From positions 1,178,001 to 1,242,000 of the forward strand of contig OY723277.1 of NCBI GenBank assembly GCA_963210315.1: a stretch of DNA of 64,000 bases. The letters run 5' to 3'. Below the pieces are notes generated by a model, which was given only the letters and a program-made list of their open reading frames with translations, had not been told where the DNA came from and searched no databases. The translations under genes and the position numbers were made by a program. Of this stretch, positions 19,601 through 30,289 are shown one piece after another (positions within the stretch are counted from its first letter, which is position 1; the number at the start of each line of letters is the position of its first letter). The stretch comes from Rhynchopus euleeides (taxonomy: Eukaryota > Euglenozoa > Diplonemea > Diplonemida > Diplonemidae).

Positions 19601-22536
19601 TGTGTGATCCATTCGAGGGAACCTTTTTGTAATTTGAAAAGTATTGTCAGACAATACTTGATTTGATGTAAAGATATGCCACAGAATGATTGTGTGTGTG
19701 TGTGCGTGGTTGTATTTGCCTTTGTGTTTGTGTGATGAAGTACGCCTGTGTCGACCTGTTTGAGGGGTTATTTTTTTTGGCCCAAATGACCACCAGCCCC
19801 CCACCAGGCAGGATCCACCCCGTAAGGCTTTCTTTTTGACCGACGACCACAACCATGAAACGTCTTCTGATTTTATTTGGGAGGGGAGGTGTTGCATGGC
19901 ACGACAGGCTTTTGTGCTGTGCGCCAAATCCAGGCAAAAAAAATGACAATACGCGGGACTGTGATGAGTTAGCATACACCGCAGTTTTGTTATTGACTTT
20001 CTTCCGATTCCCTTCCCCCCCCCCCCTCTCCCACCCATTCTTAACAAACTTTCCGCGGTAGCTGCAGAGGCGGGTGTGCTGGTAAGCATGCAGATAAGAC
20101 CCCATACATAAAGTGGGAACATCTCACCGCACACACACACACGCACACCCTCTCCATTGAATACTCGCGATTACAATCAAGATCTGCACTCACCCATTCC
20201 CCAAAGAGGCATACACCATCCTCTTCACCCTATGGCAGGCAGCGTCCGACACCTAGTGAAAGGGACACACACGGGCGGGGTTTGGGAATACGTTGGCATC
20301 TGTCGCCAAGACAACACTCGAACAGACCTCATCGCTAGGCTCGCAGTGAAACGAATCACGAGCACGGGGACCGGATTCGAAACGGCACAGCCACTCGGAC
20401 AAAGATCATGCTCAAGGTGGCGGCACAAAAAAGATAAATAATAAAACCAGACAGCTTCCTTTTTCCTGCGACTCTGACAAATGATTGGACGATCTCTCTT
20501 TTTCTTTCTCGTTGAAAGCTGCTACAAGATCATGCTCAAGGGTGGCAGTAAAGAAAAATAACAACAAAAAGGACGGGATGCATGTGGATGCATGTGGGTG
20601 TGATCTCGGTTGACTATTCTACCCGATGGGGACGAGGGGGGGGTGGGGGGCGGGGGAGGAGGAGGAGCTTTCGCCCTAATGCCCCCCCGATGTCTCTCTC
20701 TCTCTCACTACCTCCCCTCCTCCTCCTCCCGCCACCCCACCCCACCCACCTCCCAACCGAGCCGCTGCGATTCAAACAAAGAAATCAGGATTGTGGGGCC
20801 TTCAAATAGGATGCTGATCATTGTGCTGATTCTTTTGCTTCGCCGAACTGCGCTGCATCTGCATCTCACGCCGATTTCGACAATGGGGTCGTTCGTGCAC
20901 AACTGTGCGTATGGCTGTCCATACGTGCGCTGCTAACACAGTCTTTTTTCTGCCGTGAACCTGAGACAGGTCATAGGAGAACAATATCGCGTCACGGGAT
21001 ATTGCAAGTAACACGGCGTACTCGTGGGGGAGGGACACGGCATGTGAATACCACACAGCCTGAGGTGGTTGGGGATGTTGAGAAAATTTTGTCGCGCCCA
21101 CAACGAACGGCGCGGCGTGGGACGATTGTAGAGAAACGCGGCATGGCGTGGGTGGTGGGCATGGTGTCGATATTTGACCATTTTTTTTGAACACAGCGTA
21201 TGTGCGAAACGCAAAAAAGAAGCAAATTATCTGGGCTGATCTTGATACTTCCACAGTCACCCGATGGCCGTGCTGAGGCCTGGGTATCGTGAATGAGGAG
21301 CCGAATAAGCAACAATTTTACACCAAATATACTTGTGTTGGTTTGGCGCGGGCGCAACTCTGCCCGTATGGCTCGTCCGCAACAGGCAGAACGGCCAGCA
21401 GAACTTTAAAAAATACAGTCAACATATCGAGAAGGAGGCACGCAGACGGAAGTTTTTGCAGTTGGCTATGCCCAGGCATTAAAGACTGTCAACCCGAACG
21501 AATCTCAAGAGAAGGGAACCACCGAACGGCTGTGCTCTTCGCTCGCGCAGAACACCTACCCGCCTGCTGGACACTTGAAGAGTCGCAAGGGATACGCACG
21601 GTAAAGAATGCCACAGTGTTGGCCATGCCAGACTCTCACCGGGTTTGGCGCACAAACAACGCCTCATCTCCAGGCTCTCAAGAAAAATATGTACCACATT
21701 CGTGACGGATAGCAATCTGGGCTTTTTCCCGGTGTGTTGTCGGCAGAACCCAGCACCCCAACACAATAACTGCACCATCAGAATCACGCACGAAACGCCC
21801 CCACCCCCCACAGGCTTATCTTGTCCCTGCGCTGGGCGTCCCAACTCTCGGGAATTTTGAATGACATCCTTTTATTTTCGGCCAACCAACACTCCCACAC
21901 CCCACCCCCCCACCCCTGCCTCTGCCCCGTCTCCCTCAACTCCAGGAGAGCGAGTGCGTCATCCAACTGAACTGATGCAGCCCGTTGCCGAGCTTGCTCG
22001 AGCTCTGAGCGAGCTCGCGGCTCTCGGGGTTACCTTCGTTGGAGAGTGAAAGTGAGAGGGCTGATTTCGACTGGTCGACAGCCTCCAGCACCGACGCCGA
22101 GGCCCAGGCTTTCTCGGAATCGGCATCCACGGCGCGCAGGGTGGGCGCGCTGTGCACACCGCTGTACAGAGGGTCTGTGCGGCTGAAGAGCGACAGGGCA
22201 GACTCGCCCTTTGCGAACAGGGCGAGGTGAGGCGCCGTGCCTGGCCGCACGCCCATGACCCCCTCCTCCGAGGGCAGGCTGCCTGTGAGGGTGCGCACGC
22301 TGGAGCTGCTGAGGGGCCCCGAGTCGTCATGCCCAGCAAGACCCGGGTTCTGCCCAGACCACACCTCCTTGGCCCCAAACTCACGGTGAAGGTCGCCAAA
22401 GGTGCTGTTCGATGTCTCAGCCCCGGCGTATGTGCCGTAGATCGCGGGGGGGCATGTGCCGTACTTCTGGATGTTGAGCGTCGTGATCTCCTCCTCGTCG
22501 TCAACGGTGTTGATCCCCTCGAAGAAGATGTCCAGA
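16679..22536. repeat. Tandem segmental duplication, unit 3 (5,858 bp, uninterrupted)
   Basis: This is the only uninterrupted full copy in the window and serves as the empty-site reference for the retrotransposon in unit 2. It has the same internal features as the other units: G/C-hairpin repeats at 18301 and 18796, the (GT)n tract near 19690, and poly-A runs. No gene is supported in 16679-21935. At its right end it passes without a break into the rest of the intact zinc-finger gene, so this end is the ancestral arrangement. Confidence 0.93.
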
Positions 22537-23180
22537 GGCTCCGGGATGGCCAGGACACCCTCGCCCTCATCCTCCCCATCCAGCACCTCCGCGACCTTCT
22601 CGTTCAGGATCTCGCGGTCGCGCTCCTTCTCCTTCAGCTGCTTGGCCTTCTTCTTCTTCGACGCCTTCGCCTGCTTTGCGGCATGCTTCCCGATGAGAGG
22701 CTTCGCAAGCGCCTCCCCCACCGGGTCACTTGCAGCGAGCACAGCGCTGCGATCCGTCCCCTCCGGGACAACACGGGCAGGCAGGTCCTCGAAAGGCAAG
22801 CCACGCTTCTGGAAGAGAGCGCCGAGCTCCTTCACCTTGTGGTGGTGCTTGCTGCCCTTAGTGTGGAGGCTGTACTGCCGCTCGGAGTTGAGGACAATCT
22901 GGCAGCTCTCACAGAAGTACCAGAAAACCTTTGCAGGTTCGCGGAGGTGTGCGGTCGGGATTTTGCACTCCTGCCCGTCGAGGCAGGAGTAGCTCCCGTT
23001 CTGCTCCACCATGTAGTCCACCGAGCGCTTGCGGTTGTGCCGGGAGCACACGGCAAAACCGGGCTCCATGTTGAGGAGGCTTGGGTCCTCGCTGTGTGCC
23101 GGCGATGCCTCAGCTGCCAGCATCTCGACAGGCGGCACCACAGACAAGACAGGCGCCTCGCACACAGCCATGTCAGTCAT
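21936..23180 (-). CDS. Zinc-finger protein with a U1/matrin-type C2H2 finger and an N-terminal CHCC motif
   Basis: The product has 414 residues; the start is the ATG at 23180. Residues 45-72 form a putative metal site C45-x2-H48-x17-C66-x5-C72. Residues 90-113 are a U1/matrin-like finger (C90-x2-C93-x12-H106 plus a run of His at 112-114), a fold that usually binds double-stranded or structured RNA. A Lys-rich helix at about 165-195 is followed by an acidic stretch (200-230) and a Ser-rich tail. A nuclear RNA-binding or RNP role is plausible but unproven. The acceptor-like TTCCAACAG lies 4 nt before the ATG, which favours this start and suggests a trans-spliced leader. An upstream in-frame extension to 23387 exists but crosses that acceptor and looks non-coding. 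The coding part after codon 216 is repeated twice to the left as pseudogenes. Confidence 0.82.
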   Translation of the reverse strand: MTDMAVCEAPVLSVVPPVEMLAAEASPAHSEDPSLLNMEPGFAVCSRHNRKRSVDYMVEQNGSYSCLDGQECKIPTAHLREPAKVFWYFCESCQIVLNSERQYSLHTKGSKHHHKVKELGALFQKRGLPFEDLPARVVPEGTDRSAVLAASDPVGEALAKPLIGKHAAKQAKASKKKKAKQLKEKERDREILNEKVAEVLDGEDEGEGVLAIPEPLDIFFEGINTVDDEEEITTLNIQKYGTCPPAIYGTYAGAETSNSTFGDLHREFGAKEVWSGQNPGLAGHDDSGPLSSSSVRTLTGSLPSEEGVMGVRPGTAPHLALFAKGESALSLFSRTDPLYSGVHSAPTLRAVDADSEKAWASASVLEAVDQSKSALSLSLSNEGNPESRELAQSSSKLGNGLHQFSWMTHSLSWS

Positions 23181-23184
23181 GCTG

Positions 23185-23200
23185 CTGTTGGAAGAGAGAT
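23185..23200 (-). promoter_or_regulatory. Putative 3' splice acceptor (spliced-leader site) of the zinc-finger gene
   Basis: On the minus strand a pyrimidine-rich stretch leads into CAACAG just 4 nt ahead of the ATG. The same layout occurs before the genes starting at 54381 and 30289. With no upstream exon in sight, trans-splicing is the simplest reading. Confidence 0.5.
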
Positions 23201-23718
23201 GTGTGAGGTGAGATACGGCGGGGGAGTTGAGCGAGGCGGGGGGGGGGGTGGTATATGTATATAAGTAAAAGGGGTATCGCCCCCGCTTTCCGCTGTACAG
23301 ATCACAGGACAGAAAGCCTCCTGCTTTTCTCCGCGCACCCCCGGGTCTGCTGCGCCTCCCCCTCCCCGCGCACTTTGCTGGGCTCACGAGCCTGTCTCGG
23401 TGCTGTGAGTCGGGTATGTAAGGAGAGGTTATGGCGCGGGTGAAGCCCGGGTGTCTGTGTGTGCCTGTGTGTCTGTGGGGGTTGGGGTGGTGTGCAGGAA
23501 AAACACATATTTATTTGCAGCAGAGTTGAACAGCCCCAGTGTCTGAACTTGGGTGCCCAATGCCAGAGTTGAGAGGTGCAACTTTGGGGGGGAGGGGAGG
23601 GGATGAGGAATGCTGGGCAGCAATAGATGCGCGCGTTGAGGCTGTTCGTTTTGCCCCCCTGCTGCACAGCACTAGCCTGGCAAGGCAGTGCCGATATCGT
23701 TTTGCCCCCCCCCCCCTA
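23187..23718. other. Intergenic region upstream of the zinc-finger gene
   Basis: This stretch holds a TATATA-like run at 23251-23263, a G-rich tract, a (TG)n-like stretch near 23450-23470 and a long C run ending at the TA target of the adjacent inverted-repeat element. No coding sequence is supported. Confidence 0.5.
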
Positions 23719-25246
23719 GGGGGGGTCATAAGCCCCCCTAAAAACGTACAAATACCAAAAATTTCAACATACCATCAGAACCGCCCTAATACCTGATCTG
23801 ACCCGAAAATCCGACCCATACCCCCCCGGAAACCGTCTGGAGCCCACTTGTGACACCTGATACGCACTTTTGTGATGATTTTTTGGGGTCCTAAAAAATG
23901 TACCTCAGTTTCGTACCTTGCCTTTGTACCTGAACCACTCCCGACCGCAATATTTCGTTCTTTGCCTTTTCTGCGGTGGTTCCGGCTCAGGTGGCACGCA
24001 TGTTGCCTTCCCCAGTGCCTCGGCAAGGTCTTTCTTGACCTGATTCGTGGGAATGTTGTGTTGTTGCGCCAGCGGAATGAGTTCAGCCACCTCCTGGGTG
24101 TAGTACTTCGATCGCGGATGGGTCATTGTGAGTACTTCGTACGCCTGCGAGGCTGCATCGGCATTAGTGGGCAGCGCGTAGATGTCTTTGCTTCGTCGAT
24201 CTCAGCCTGTGAAGGCACGGTTGGGATATTGTACGCCCTGAGAGCCGAATTGGTGATGTTTGTGCTGTGTAATTTGCGCCCCGCAGGATATGCACACCAC
24301 GCAGTCTCGACAGCACGAGAGTGTACCATGTGAGGACTCAACAAAGTCATTGGATAGGCATCTGCCTGCCGACTCAGCCCCCACAGTGCGACCGCAAGAT
24401 CGCCAGGGATGTCTCAACGCCAGGGGAATACTCAATACTCTCCCCTGGCGCTGTACAACCCTACTCTTAACCCTCGGGTCCTCTCCTGGAGGCGGTGATG
24501 GCGGGCCCGCAACGCTTCGTACTTCCGGTACAGACTGGGGTAGTCTGCCCGGCTGACCCGCTCATCGCTTCCGAGATCATCTGCTGCTCTGGAGCTGCCA
24601 TCACTCTCACTGCCCACATCAGTTGGTGTGGGGGTAGGAGCAGGACGAGTGGGAGGAGTAGGAGTGCAGGTGACATCTTTCTTGGCCAGCAAGGAACGCC
24701 GCTTTCCGCACGTGCGTGCAGTTGATGCACCACCTCATATATCTGTCGTCACCACGTCCCACTCGCTCTCCTATGTACCCAGCCCGACGGAGCGCCCGAA
24801 ATAATGTCGCCTCACGGATGTCGTGTGCCGTTTTCTTCTTACGCAGGTCTGCCACAACGCTCTCTGCCGGGACCCCGCACACCTCCCGTTTGGCGGGCTT
24901 CTTTCGAGCAAGGTACCCCTCTGCAGCAGCATCTGACACCTCTGCGAGGCCCTGGGCACGCGGCATGTGTTGCTCGGCGTGCTGGGTGAGCGTAGTGACA
25001 CCCTTCCCTTGCAAAGAACGAAATATTGCGGTCGGGAGTGGTTCAGGTACAAAGGCAAGGTACGAAACTGAGGTACATTTTTTAGGACCCCAAAAAATCA
25101 TCACAAAAGTGCGTATCAGGTGTCACAAGTGGGCTCCAGACGGTTTCCGGGGGGGTATGGGTCGGATTTTCGGGTCAGATCAGGTATTAGGGCGGTTCTG
25201 ATGGTATGTTGAAAAATGTGGTTTTGTACGGGCTTATGACCCCCCC
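23719..25246. mobile_element. DNA transposon-like element with ~240-bp terminal inverted repeats
   Basis: The ends are GGGGGGGTCATAAGCCC and its inverse. The left arm (23719-23965) and right arm (25011-25246) are near-perfect inverted copies, with small differences close to the outer ends. The element is flanked on both sides by TA, which fits a 2-bp TA target duplication. The 1-kb interior holds a broken minus-strand coding region but no recognisable transposase with a DDE triad. Long inverted repeats plus TA suggest a non-autonomous or decayed cut-and-paste transposon; the superfamily is undetermined. Confidence 0.85.
23905..25104 (-). pseudogene. Degenerate coding region inside the inverted-repeat element
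   Basis: Protein-like fragments lie in order on the minus strand. One (about 24619-25104) has a Lys/Arg-rich helix-turn-helix-like stretch and a C-x2-C-x2-H cluster (RWCINCTH). The next (24432-24692) is in a different frame, followed by fragments around 24123-24350 and 23905-24126. A 29-bp offset direct repeat of CGAAGTACT near 24100-24140 shifts the frame. Either introns or decay could explain the breaks. I do not recognise the protein; by position it could be a remnant of the element's own transposition protein. Confidence 0.4.
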
Positions 25247-25281
25247 TACCCCCCCCCCCCCATCCCTACCACGCATTGCAC

Positions 25282-27523
25282 CTACAGCTGTGCAAGCTTG
25301 AGAATCACAACGGAGAACACATCATACGACACAGAGTCGTCACCCAGCACACAGCACTTCGCAACGAGCGTCTCGACCTGCTTCTCCAGGGCATCCTTAG
25401 GGTAACCCAGCCCTTCGCACACCATCACGGCGTACCGCTGAAGCACCACCCTGTGGATCCGCCCCACACCCTCGCTGTCCAGGGCACGGAAGAGCTGCTG
25501 GATGTCAGCCTCTGCAATGGGGAGCGGGCCCTTCGGCAGGTGTGCCGGGTGCGTCGCCAAGGGGGGGCAGCTCGTGGAACGCCGCATCAGGCATGCGTCC
25601 GCCCTGCGCGTACTGCACGACCCTTCTTCAGAGGCTGCGGGGATCACGTCGGTGCGCGGGTCTGACTTGCAGGCCAGCACAGGGGTGAAGGACTTGCGAG
25701 CAGCATCCGCACCACGGGGGACAGGCACGCTGTAGGCGATGGTGTCACCCTGCTCGCAGATAGGGCGCAGCACGTACCGCGCTGTGGAGAGAAGGCTGCG
25801 CAGGTCTGCGGAAACGACAATGCGGCTGCTGCTGCTCTCCGCCAGCCCAAGCAGCTTGCGTGCAGTGCCGATGCCGTGTCCAATGGGTGCGTTGAAGACC
25901 TGCGACTGTGTCATGCATTGCACAAACTGGACAGGGGCGTAGTGCAGTGCGATGACCGGTACAGCCGCGCGCAGCACGTTGCGGTGCAGCTCAGGATCGA
26001 GGTGCGGTTTGGCACTGCGCTGCGTGGCATCGGGTGGGGTGACGGTGTCGCCCGCAGAGGCCAGCATGTCCATGATGCTGTGGCAGGTGGTGAGGCACGT
26101 CCCGACGGTGTCGGGGCTGAAGGCAAAGAGGAGGGATGCGCCTGTTGTGTGCAGCGGCTCCGCGCCGTGGTGCACGCATGCCTCGTGCAGGGCACACAGG
26201 ACGAGCTGGCAGAAGTGCGGGTCCCACTCGGCAATCGATTCTGGAGTGGGGAGAAGGGTGTCGATGTGTTTGCAAAGGGCACAAAAAAACTATCTGTGAC
26301 CCCGCTGGATCGTAAAGTGACAGCAAAACGAGACAACAAACCAATTACTGCCGAAAGTTGTTTTGTTGGAACGCAGACCCCACTCTTTGTGTACACCACT
26401 CCCCGGTCTGATGAAGTGGTGTGAGTGGGGACGCACGATCCAGCTAAAGGCACAGAAAGTTTCCCCAGTTGGCTACGCCGAACTAACAAAAAAAATCCTG
26501 GGTCAATTGACATCAAATGTTCAAAATGAACCGACTGCCCAGTGCATCGCGCACTCCATGTCTCGGCAATCAGCAAGGCATACCCACAAGCCCCGAGGGG
26601 GCCACCGCCATGATGACCCTGCTCTGATCACCCCGCGCCTGGGCGGGGTTGTGACGCTGCCGCCTCCCGCCTTCCTGCTGTTTCGGCTTCCCCAAGTCAC
26701 CCACTGGCCCCAGCCGCAGGTCCTTCACATGCACATCCGGTGCGAAGGCATGCAGGAGACTCAGCTTTGTCAGCACCATGTCGAAGAAAGGGGCAAGCTC
26801 CGGCGCCACACGCGTCAGCTTCGCTGACTGCGACCTGCACACAGCACCCACTTTCTGAAGGGACAGCACGTGTTTCTGCGGCGCACCGGTCCTCGGGGAT
26901 TCACAGAATCTGCGAGAAGGGCTATCTGGGAGAGCCGGCACGCGGGGCACGGTGCAGGACAGCAGCACCAGGTTTCCCAACCTCTCGTCACGCGCGATGA
27001 ACGCGAGGATCACCTCGACGACCATCCGGGGCCCCATCAGGGTCTGCGACACATGCGTGTCGGTGTAATGGATGTGCGATGTGATGCCACACCGCGCGTT
27101 TGACACCAGGGATTCGTAAGAGATCAGCGTGAGGGCCTCATCGATGGCCTGCTTGCCCTGGCAGAGGAAGGAGGGCGCGAAGGGGCAGATGTAAACTACC
27201 GACACGCTATCCTTGCTGACAGTGCTGCCGCGTGCCCGCTGCATGGCGTCGCGGAGGCAGTGCTGTTTCTCCAACGAGAGAGTCCCAGAGAGCTTGTCAG
27301 CCTGCTGCTGCACGACAATCTTCTGCACGGTCCACTCGTCAATCCTGTCGAGCGCAGTGGGTGGGTCGCTGTCCCGCGCATCCCCGGTGCGCCCCTTGCG
27401 CGCAGCCATCCCACACTCGATCATCGTGTTGCAGAACTGGATCTCGCAGCGGAGGCGCGAGAGCACCATCCGGCCATCCTCCCCAGAGTACCAATCATGC
27501 CTCTTTGGGGGGATCAGCCGCAT
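25282..27523 (-). CDS. Uncharacterised protein, two exons, C-terminal EF-hand-like region
   Basis: I join exon 1 (27523-26584) and exon 2 (26240-25282) across a 343-bp intron, giving 632 residues. The join is in phase and replaces an otherwise immediate stop in exon 1. The N-terminal half begins MRLIPPKRHD and contains no motif I recognise. It includes stretches rich in hydrophobic helices around residues 100-200 and a basic, Gln-rich segment before the junction. The C-terminal 80 residues have the helix-loop-helix spacing of a degenerate EF-hand (loop DSEGVGRIHRVV), lacking several Ca ligands. No signal peptide or membrane span is evident. Function is unknown. The stop is TAG, so TAG is a normal terminator in this genome. 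Confidence 0.7.
26241..26583 (-). other. Predicted cis-spliced intron
   Basis: The donor is GTATGC directly after exon 1. The acceptor is CTCCCCACTCCAG, with a strong pyrimidine tract. The phase-1 junction restores one continuous frame. The intron contains a motif (GTTTCCCCAGTTGGCTACGC) that recurs in diverged form near 52495, so it probably holds an old mobile-element fragment. Confidence 0.65.
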
Positions 27524-28702
27524 CGCACCCCGCAGCTACCGATGCATCCCGCAAGGGTGGGGCAGGGTGGTGATGGGGTGTGTGGCCTGCTGTCGTCTGT
27601 GGTCTGACCCAGGGGTGCGGTGATAGAGAAAGGCAAAGGTGCGGCGTGTCACAAAAGAAACAGCTTTTCCGGGTCCTGCTGAGACAAGGAGAAGGGGTGC
27701 GGAAGGTGCACTCCCGCTAGGCTGGCGTGCGGGAGACCACCGTGTGTGGGTGGGGAGGGGGGAGGGGGGGCATATCGCCGCACATCGCTGTCTGAGGAAT
27801 CGGATCGGAATCGCAGCCCCAACACACCTTTCTTTGAGAGGACAAGGCTCTGCAGGAAGCAGGCCGAATAGGCGGGGGTGTGTACAGTGGAAGTCGCGTC
27901 AACAGCTCCCACTGGGCAGGGCTACTCTCGGTGCGCCCTGCACTTCATCATATTGCACAGAGTGTGAACTGCCCACCTTCTGGAAGCAACACCCACTCGC
28001 GTGTATCGCTGGCTCTGCCAAACCCTTGAGACTCATCTTTCCGATCGGGGCGGGGTTATGGATAAACATTTCAGAAAAAGATAAGGCTGCTGTTTGTGCG
28101 CCAAATCCGGGCAAAACAAAAGCAACTCCGCAGCCTGATGAGGAGGTTGAATTTGTTGCCCAAGCGCTGCCTACTATCTTTTTGACACTGACAGGTTCCC
28201 TGTTGTGGTAAACAAAAACAGGCGCGTTAAACAGAGGCAATGAGGCAGTATGGATGGATGAGAAGAGAAGGTTAAACAATATCTTGTGAACTGGTTAAAA
28301 TAAATCACGCTGTAAATGCGGGCCTGAAATCCGGGCCGATAAGGGAGTGCCCACAGAGATGACTTCTGTGTCACCAAAGGCAAAGGAACCCAGGCTGTGT
28401 TGATCGACGTGACTGCAAAAGGAATGGGGGGGGCCGCGATTCGGCGGGTGTTGGCAACCCGGTATGAAGCGTGATGACACCCTTCGCAGGTTTGGCCCAA
28501 CCACCCCCCCACCCCTTCCGCTGTCTCCATGGGCGGGCAACGAGGACAAGAAAACCATTCGCACCGAACAACTGAACAGAGAGGAACACACGGAACACCC
28601 TGATGAGGGCCGTCCGCACGGGACAGGCAGCATTACCCCAGCTCTGCGAAAAGGGAGGCAGGCCGGCCACATCACAACACCACCACCTTGCCACCCTCAC
28701 CC
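27524..28702. other. Intergenic region without a supported gene
   Basis: The region is a mix of C-rich and G-rich runs and short open frames with no recognisable domain. A candidate acceptor (GGTAG) lies 13 nt before the ATG of the gene on its left. A short segment at about 28085-28150 (CGCCAAATCCGGGCAAAA) resembles pieces at 5420 and 19920, so it is a dispersed repeat fragment. Confidence 0.5.
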
Positions 28703-30289
28703 CTAGCCCACATACAGCAAGTTGAGCGCGAGAAGCACGGCAATGCATAACCCAAGAACTGTGTAAGTGACAACCAATGCCATATGCCTCAGGAAGAAAG
28801 ACCTTGCCCTGTCGAAGGCAGACGGGGGCTTCGGCTGCGCCCTCCGGTCCGCCTCCACCACCCTGGCCTTTGCAGAGGACACCGCCTCCTCCCGCGACAG
28901 CGGGAGAAAGGGATACGCAAGCGCTGTGCACGACGTGCCGAACGGGGCCCACGGCACGGGGGCCCCATCCTGATCAGCCTCCTCGACATACTCGAGGAAT
29001 GTGCGGAAGTGGCGGTGCGAAGCCTTGCGCGGCGCAGGCAAACAGGGCACATCCCGAGCCTCATCCGCCTCCGCCAACACCCCCAGAAGGTACGCCGCAA
29101 CAGGGTAGCGCATGGGGTCCTCACGCGACAGCACCTCGCGCATCCACGCCTCTGCCTGGAGCTCCTCGGGGCTGCACCCCGCCGCGGGGGGGCGTGGGTG
29201 CAGCAGGCGCCACCACGCGCCCCCGCTCTGCTGCCTCGCCTGCAGGGCATGCCCTGCGACGCGCGCCGCATAGGCGACCTGGGCTGGGACATAGCCCTGC
29301 GATGCGATGGCCTTCAGGCGGTGCACACCCACACTCACGCCTGGGTGGGCGTCGTCCACCCACCGCAGGCAGAGCTCCTCAAGCGCAGTCGCGTCGTCCT
29401 GCTGCAGCGCGCCTGCGTCGGGTGGGGCGTCGGAAAGCCAGGCGTGTGCATGGAGGAGGTGCGATGCCAGGTAGGCTGCAGGGATGGCGTCGCCCTGCGG
29501 CGGTGCGGTGTGTGAGTCATCCGCAAACCCCCCCGCGTGACGCAGCAGCTGGGTTGCGGCGGCGAGCTGCGTGCGCAGGCGGGCGGGGTGCGGCACCTCC
29601 GACCCGTGGGAGCAGACCTGCAGGCAGCCGCCCTCAAAGGTGTCCACCAGAGAGAGGATCGCGTTGGCGTCGACACTTGACGTGCCGCGCCCTGCGCATG
29701 ATAGGGCATGCCGGAACTCCGCGTTCTGCGAGGAGATGCTGTGGTTCTCAGCAGCGGCTGTCTCCGCACAGGCCAGCGCCTTGGATGCCGCAACGCGTGG
29801 GTTGGCCTTCACCTCTGCTTCACCGGAGGCCAGGGCATGCGACACCAGGGATTTTGCGAACTGCGTTGTGACAGCAGAGCGGAACGGCAGCACCATGGTG
29901 TCGACCCACTCCTGCGAGTCTGGGCGGGCGAAGAGCTGCGGCGTGCGCTTCTTGATAGCAGCCACCTCGGATTCGCTACATTCGGATCCTGACACCACCA
30001 TGTGTATGTAGGCGCTCGGGGAGTCCCTTGTCCAGGATTTGACAGACTCCGACTCTGGCAGGGCCAGCTGCGCGGTGAGCCGCCACACCCTCTGGTTGAA
30101 CACCTCCTGCAGCAGCGTCTCGCTCAGCAGGCGGGATGCCACTCCACCCACCCCGCCCTCGCCTCGGCCCCACGCCCGGAACTGCCGGCGCACCTCCGAA
30201 CGCGCCCCTTCGGTGCCCCATATCCGTTGTACCCAGGCCCGATTCTCCTCGGCCAAACCCTTCAGCGCGTCAGTGGGGGAAACGGTCAT
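28703..30289 (-). CDS. Uncharacterised helical protein with C-terminal membrane anchor
   Basis: The product has 528 residues without introns. The body (1-480) is Ala-rich and predicted mostly helical. Residues about 330-440 have spacing reminiscent of Sel1/TPR-type repeats (a GV-RLKAIASQGYVPAQVAYAAR segment), but no repeat matches well enough to name the family. The last 30 residues are a single hydrophobic span preceded by Arg/His, so a tail-anchored protein facing the cytosol is likely. There is no N-terminal signal peptide. A pyrimidine tract plus CAG lies 32 nt before the ATG, compatible with a trans-spliced leader. The stop is TAG. It is a single-copy sequence in this window and shows no link to the neighbouring repeats. 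Confidence 0.72.
   Translation of the reverse strand: MTVSPTDALKGLAEENRAWVQRIWGTEGARSEVRRQFRAWGRGEGGVGGVASRLLSETLLQEVFNQRVWRLTAQLALPESESVKSWTRDSPSAYIHMVVSGSECSESEVAAIKKRTPQLFARPDSQEWVDTMVLPFRSAVTTQFAKSLVSHALASGEAEVKANPRVAASKALACAETAAAENHSISSQNAEFRHALSCAGRGTSSVDANAILSLVDTFEGGCLQVCSHGSEVPHPARLRTQLAAATQLLRHAGGFADDSHTAPPQGDAIPAAYLASHLLHAHAWLSDAPPDAGALQQDDATALEELCLRWVDDAHPGVSVGVHRLKAIASQGYVPAQVAYAARVAGHALQARQQSGGAWWRLLHPRPPAAGCSPEELQAEAWMREVLSREDPMRYPVAAYLLGVLAEADEARDVPCLPAPRKASHRHFRTFLEYVEEADQDGAPVPWAPFGTSCTALAYPFLPLSREEAVSSAKARVVEADRRAQPKPPSAFDRARSFFLRHMALVVTYTVLGLCIAVLLALNLLYVG

Noticed and set aside
22152..23264. A 370-codon plus-strand open frame opposite the zinc-finger gene
   Set aside because: It is the complement of the GC-rich zinc-finger coding sequence, has Leu/Ala/Arg bias typical of an antisense shadow, and no domain.
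28777..29871. A 364-codon plus-strand open frame opposite the membrane-anchored protein gene
   Set aside because: Pro/Arg/His-rich translation of the complementary strand with no recognisable motif.
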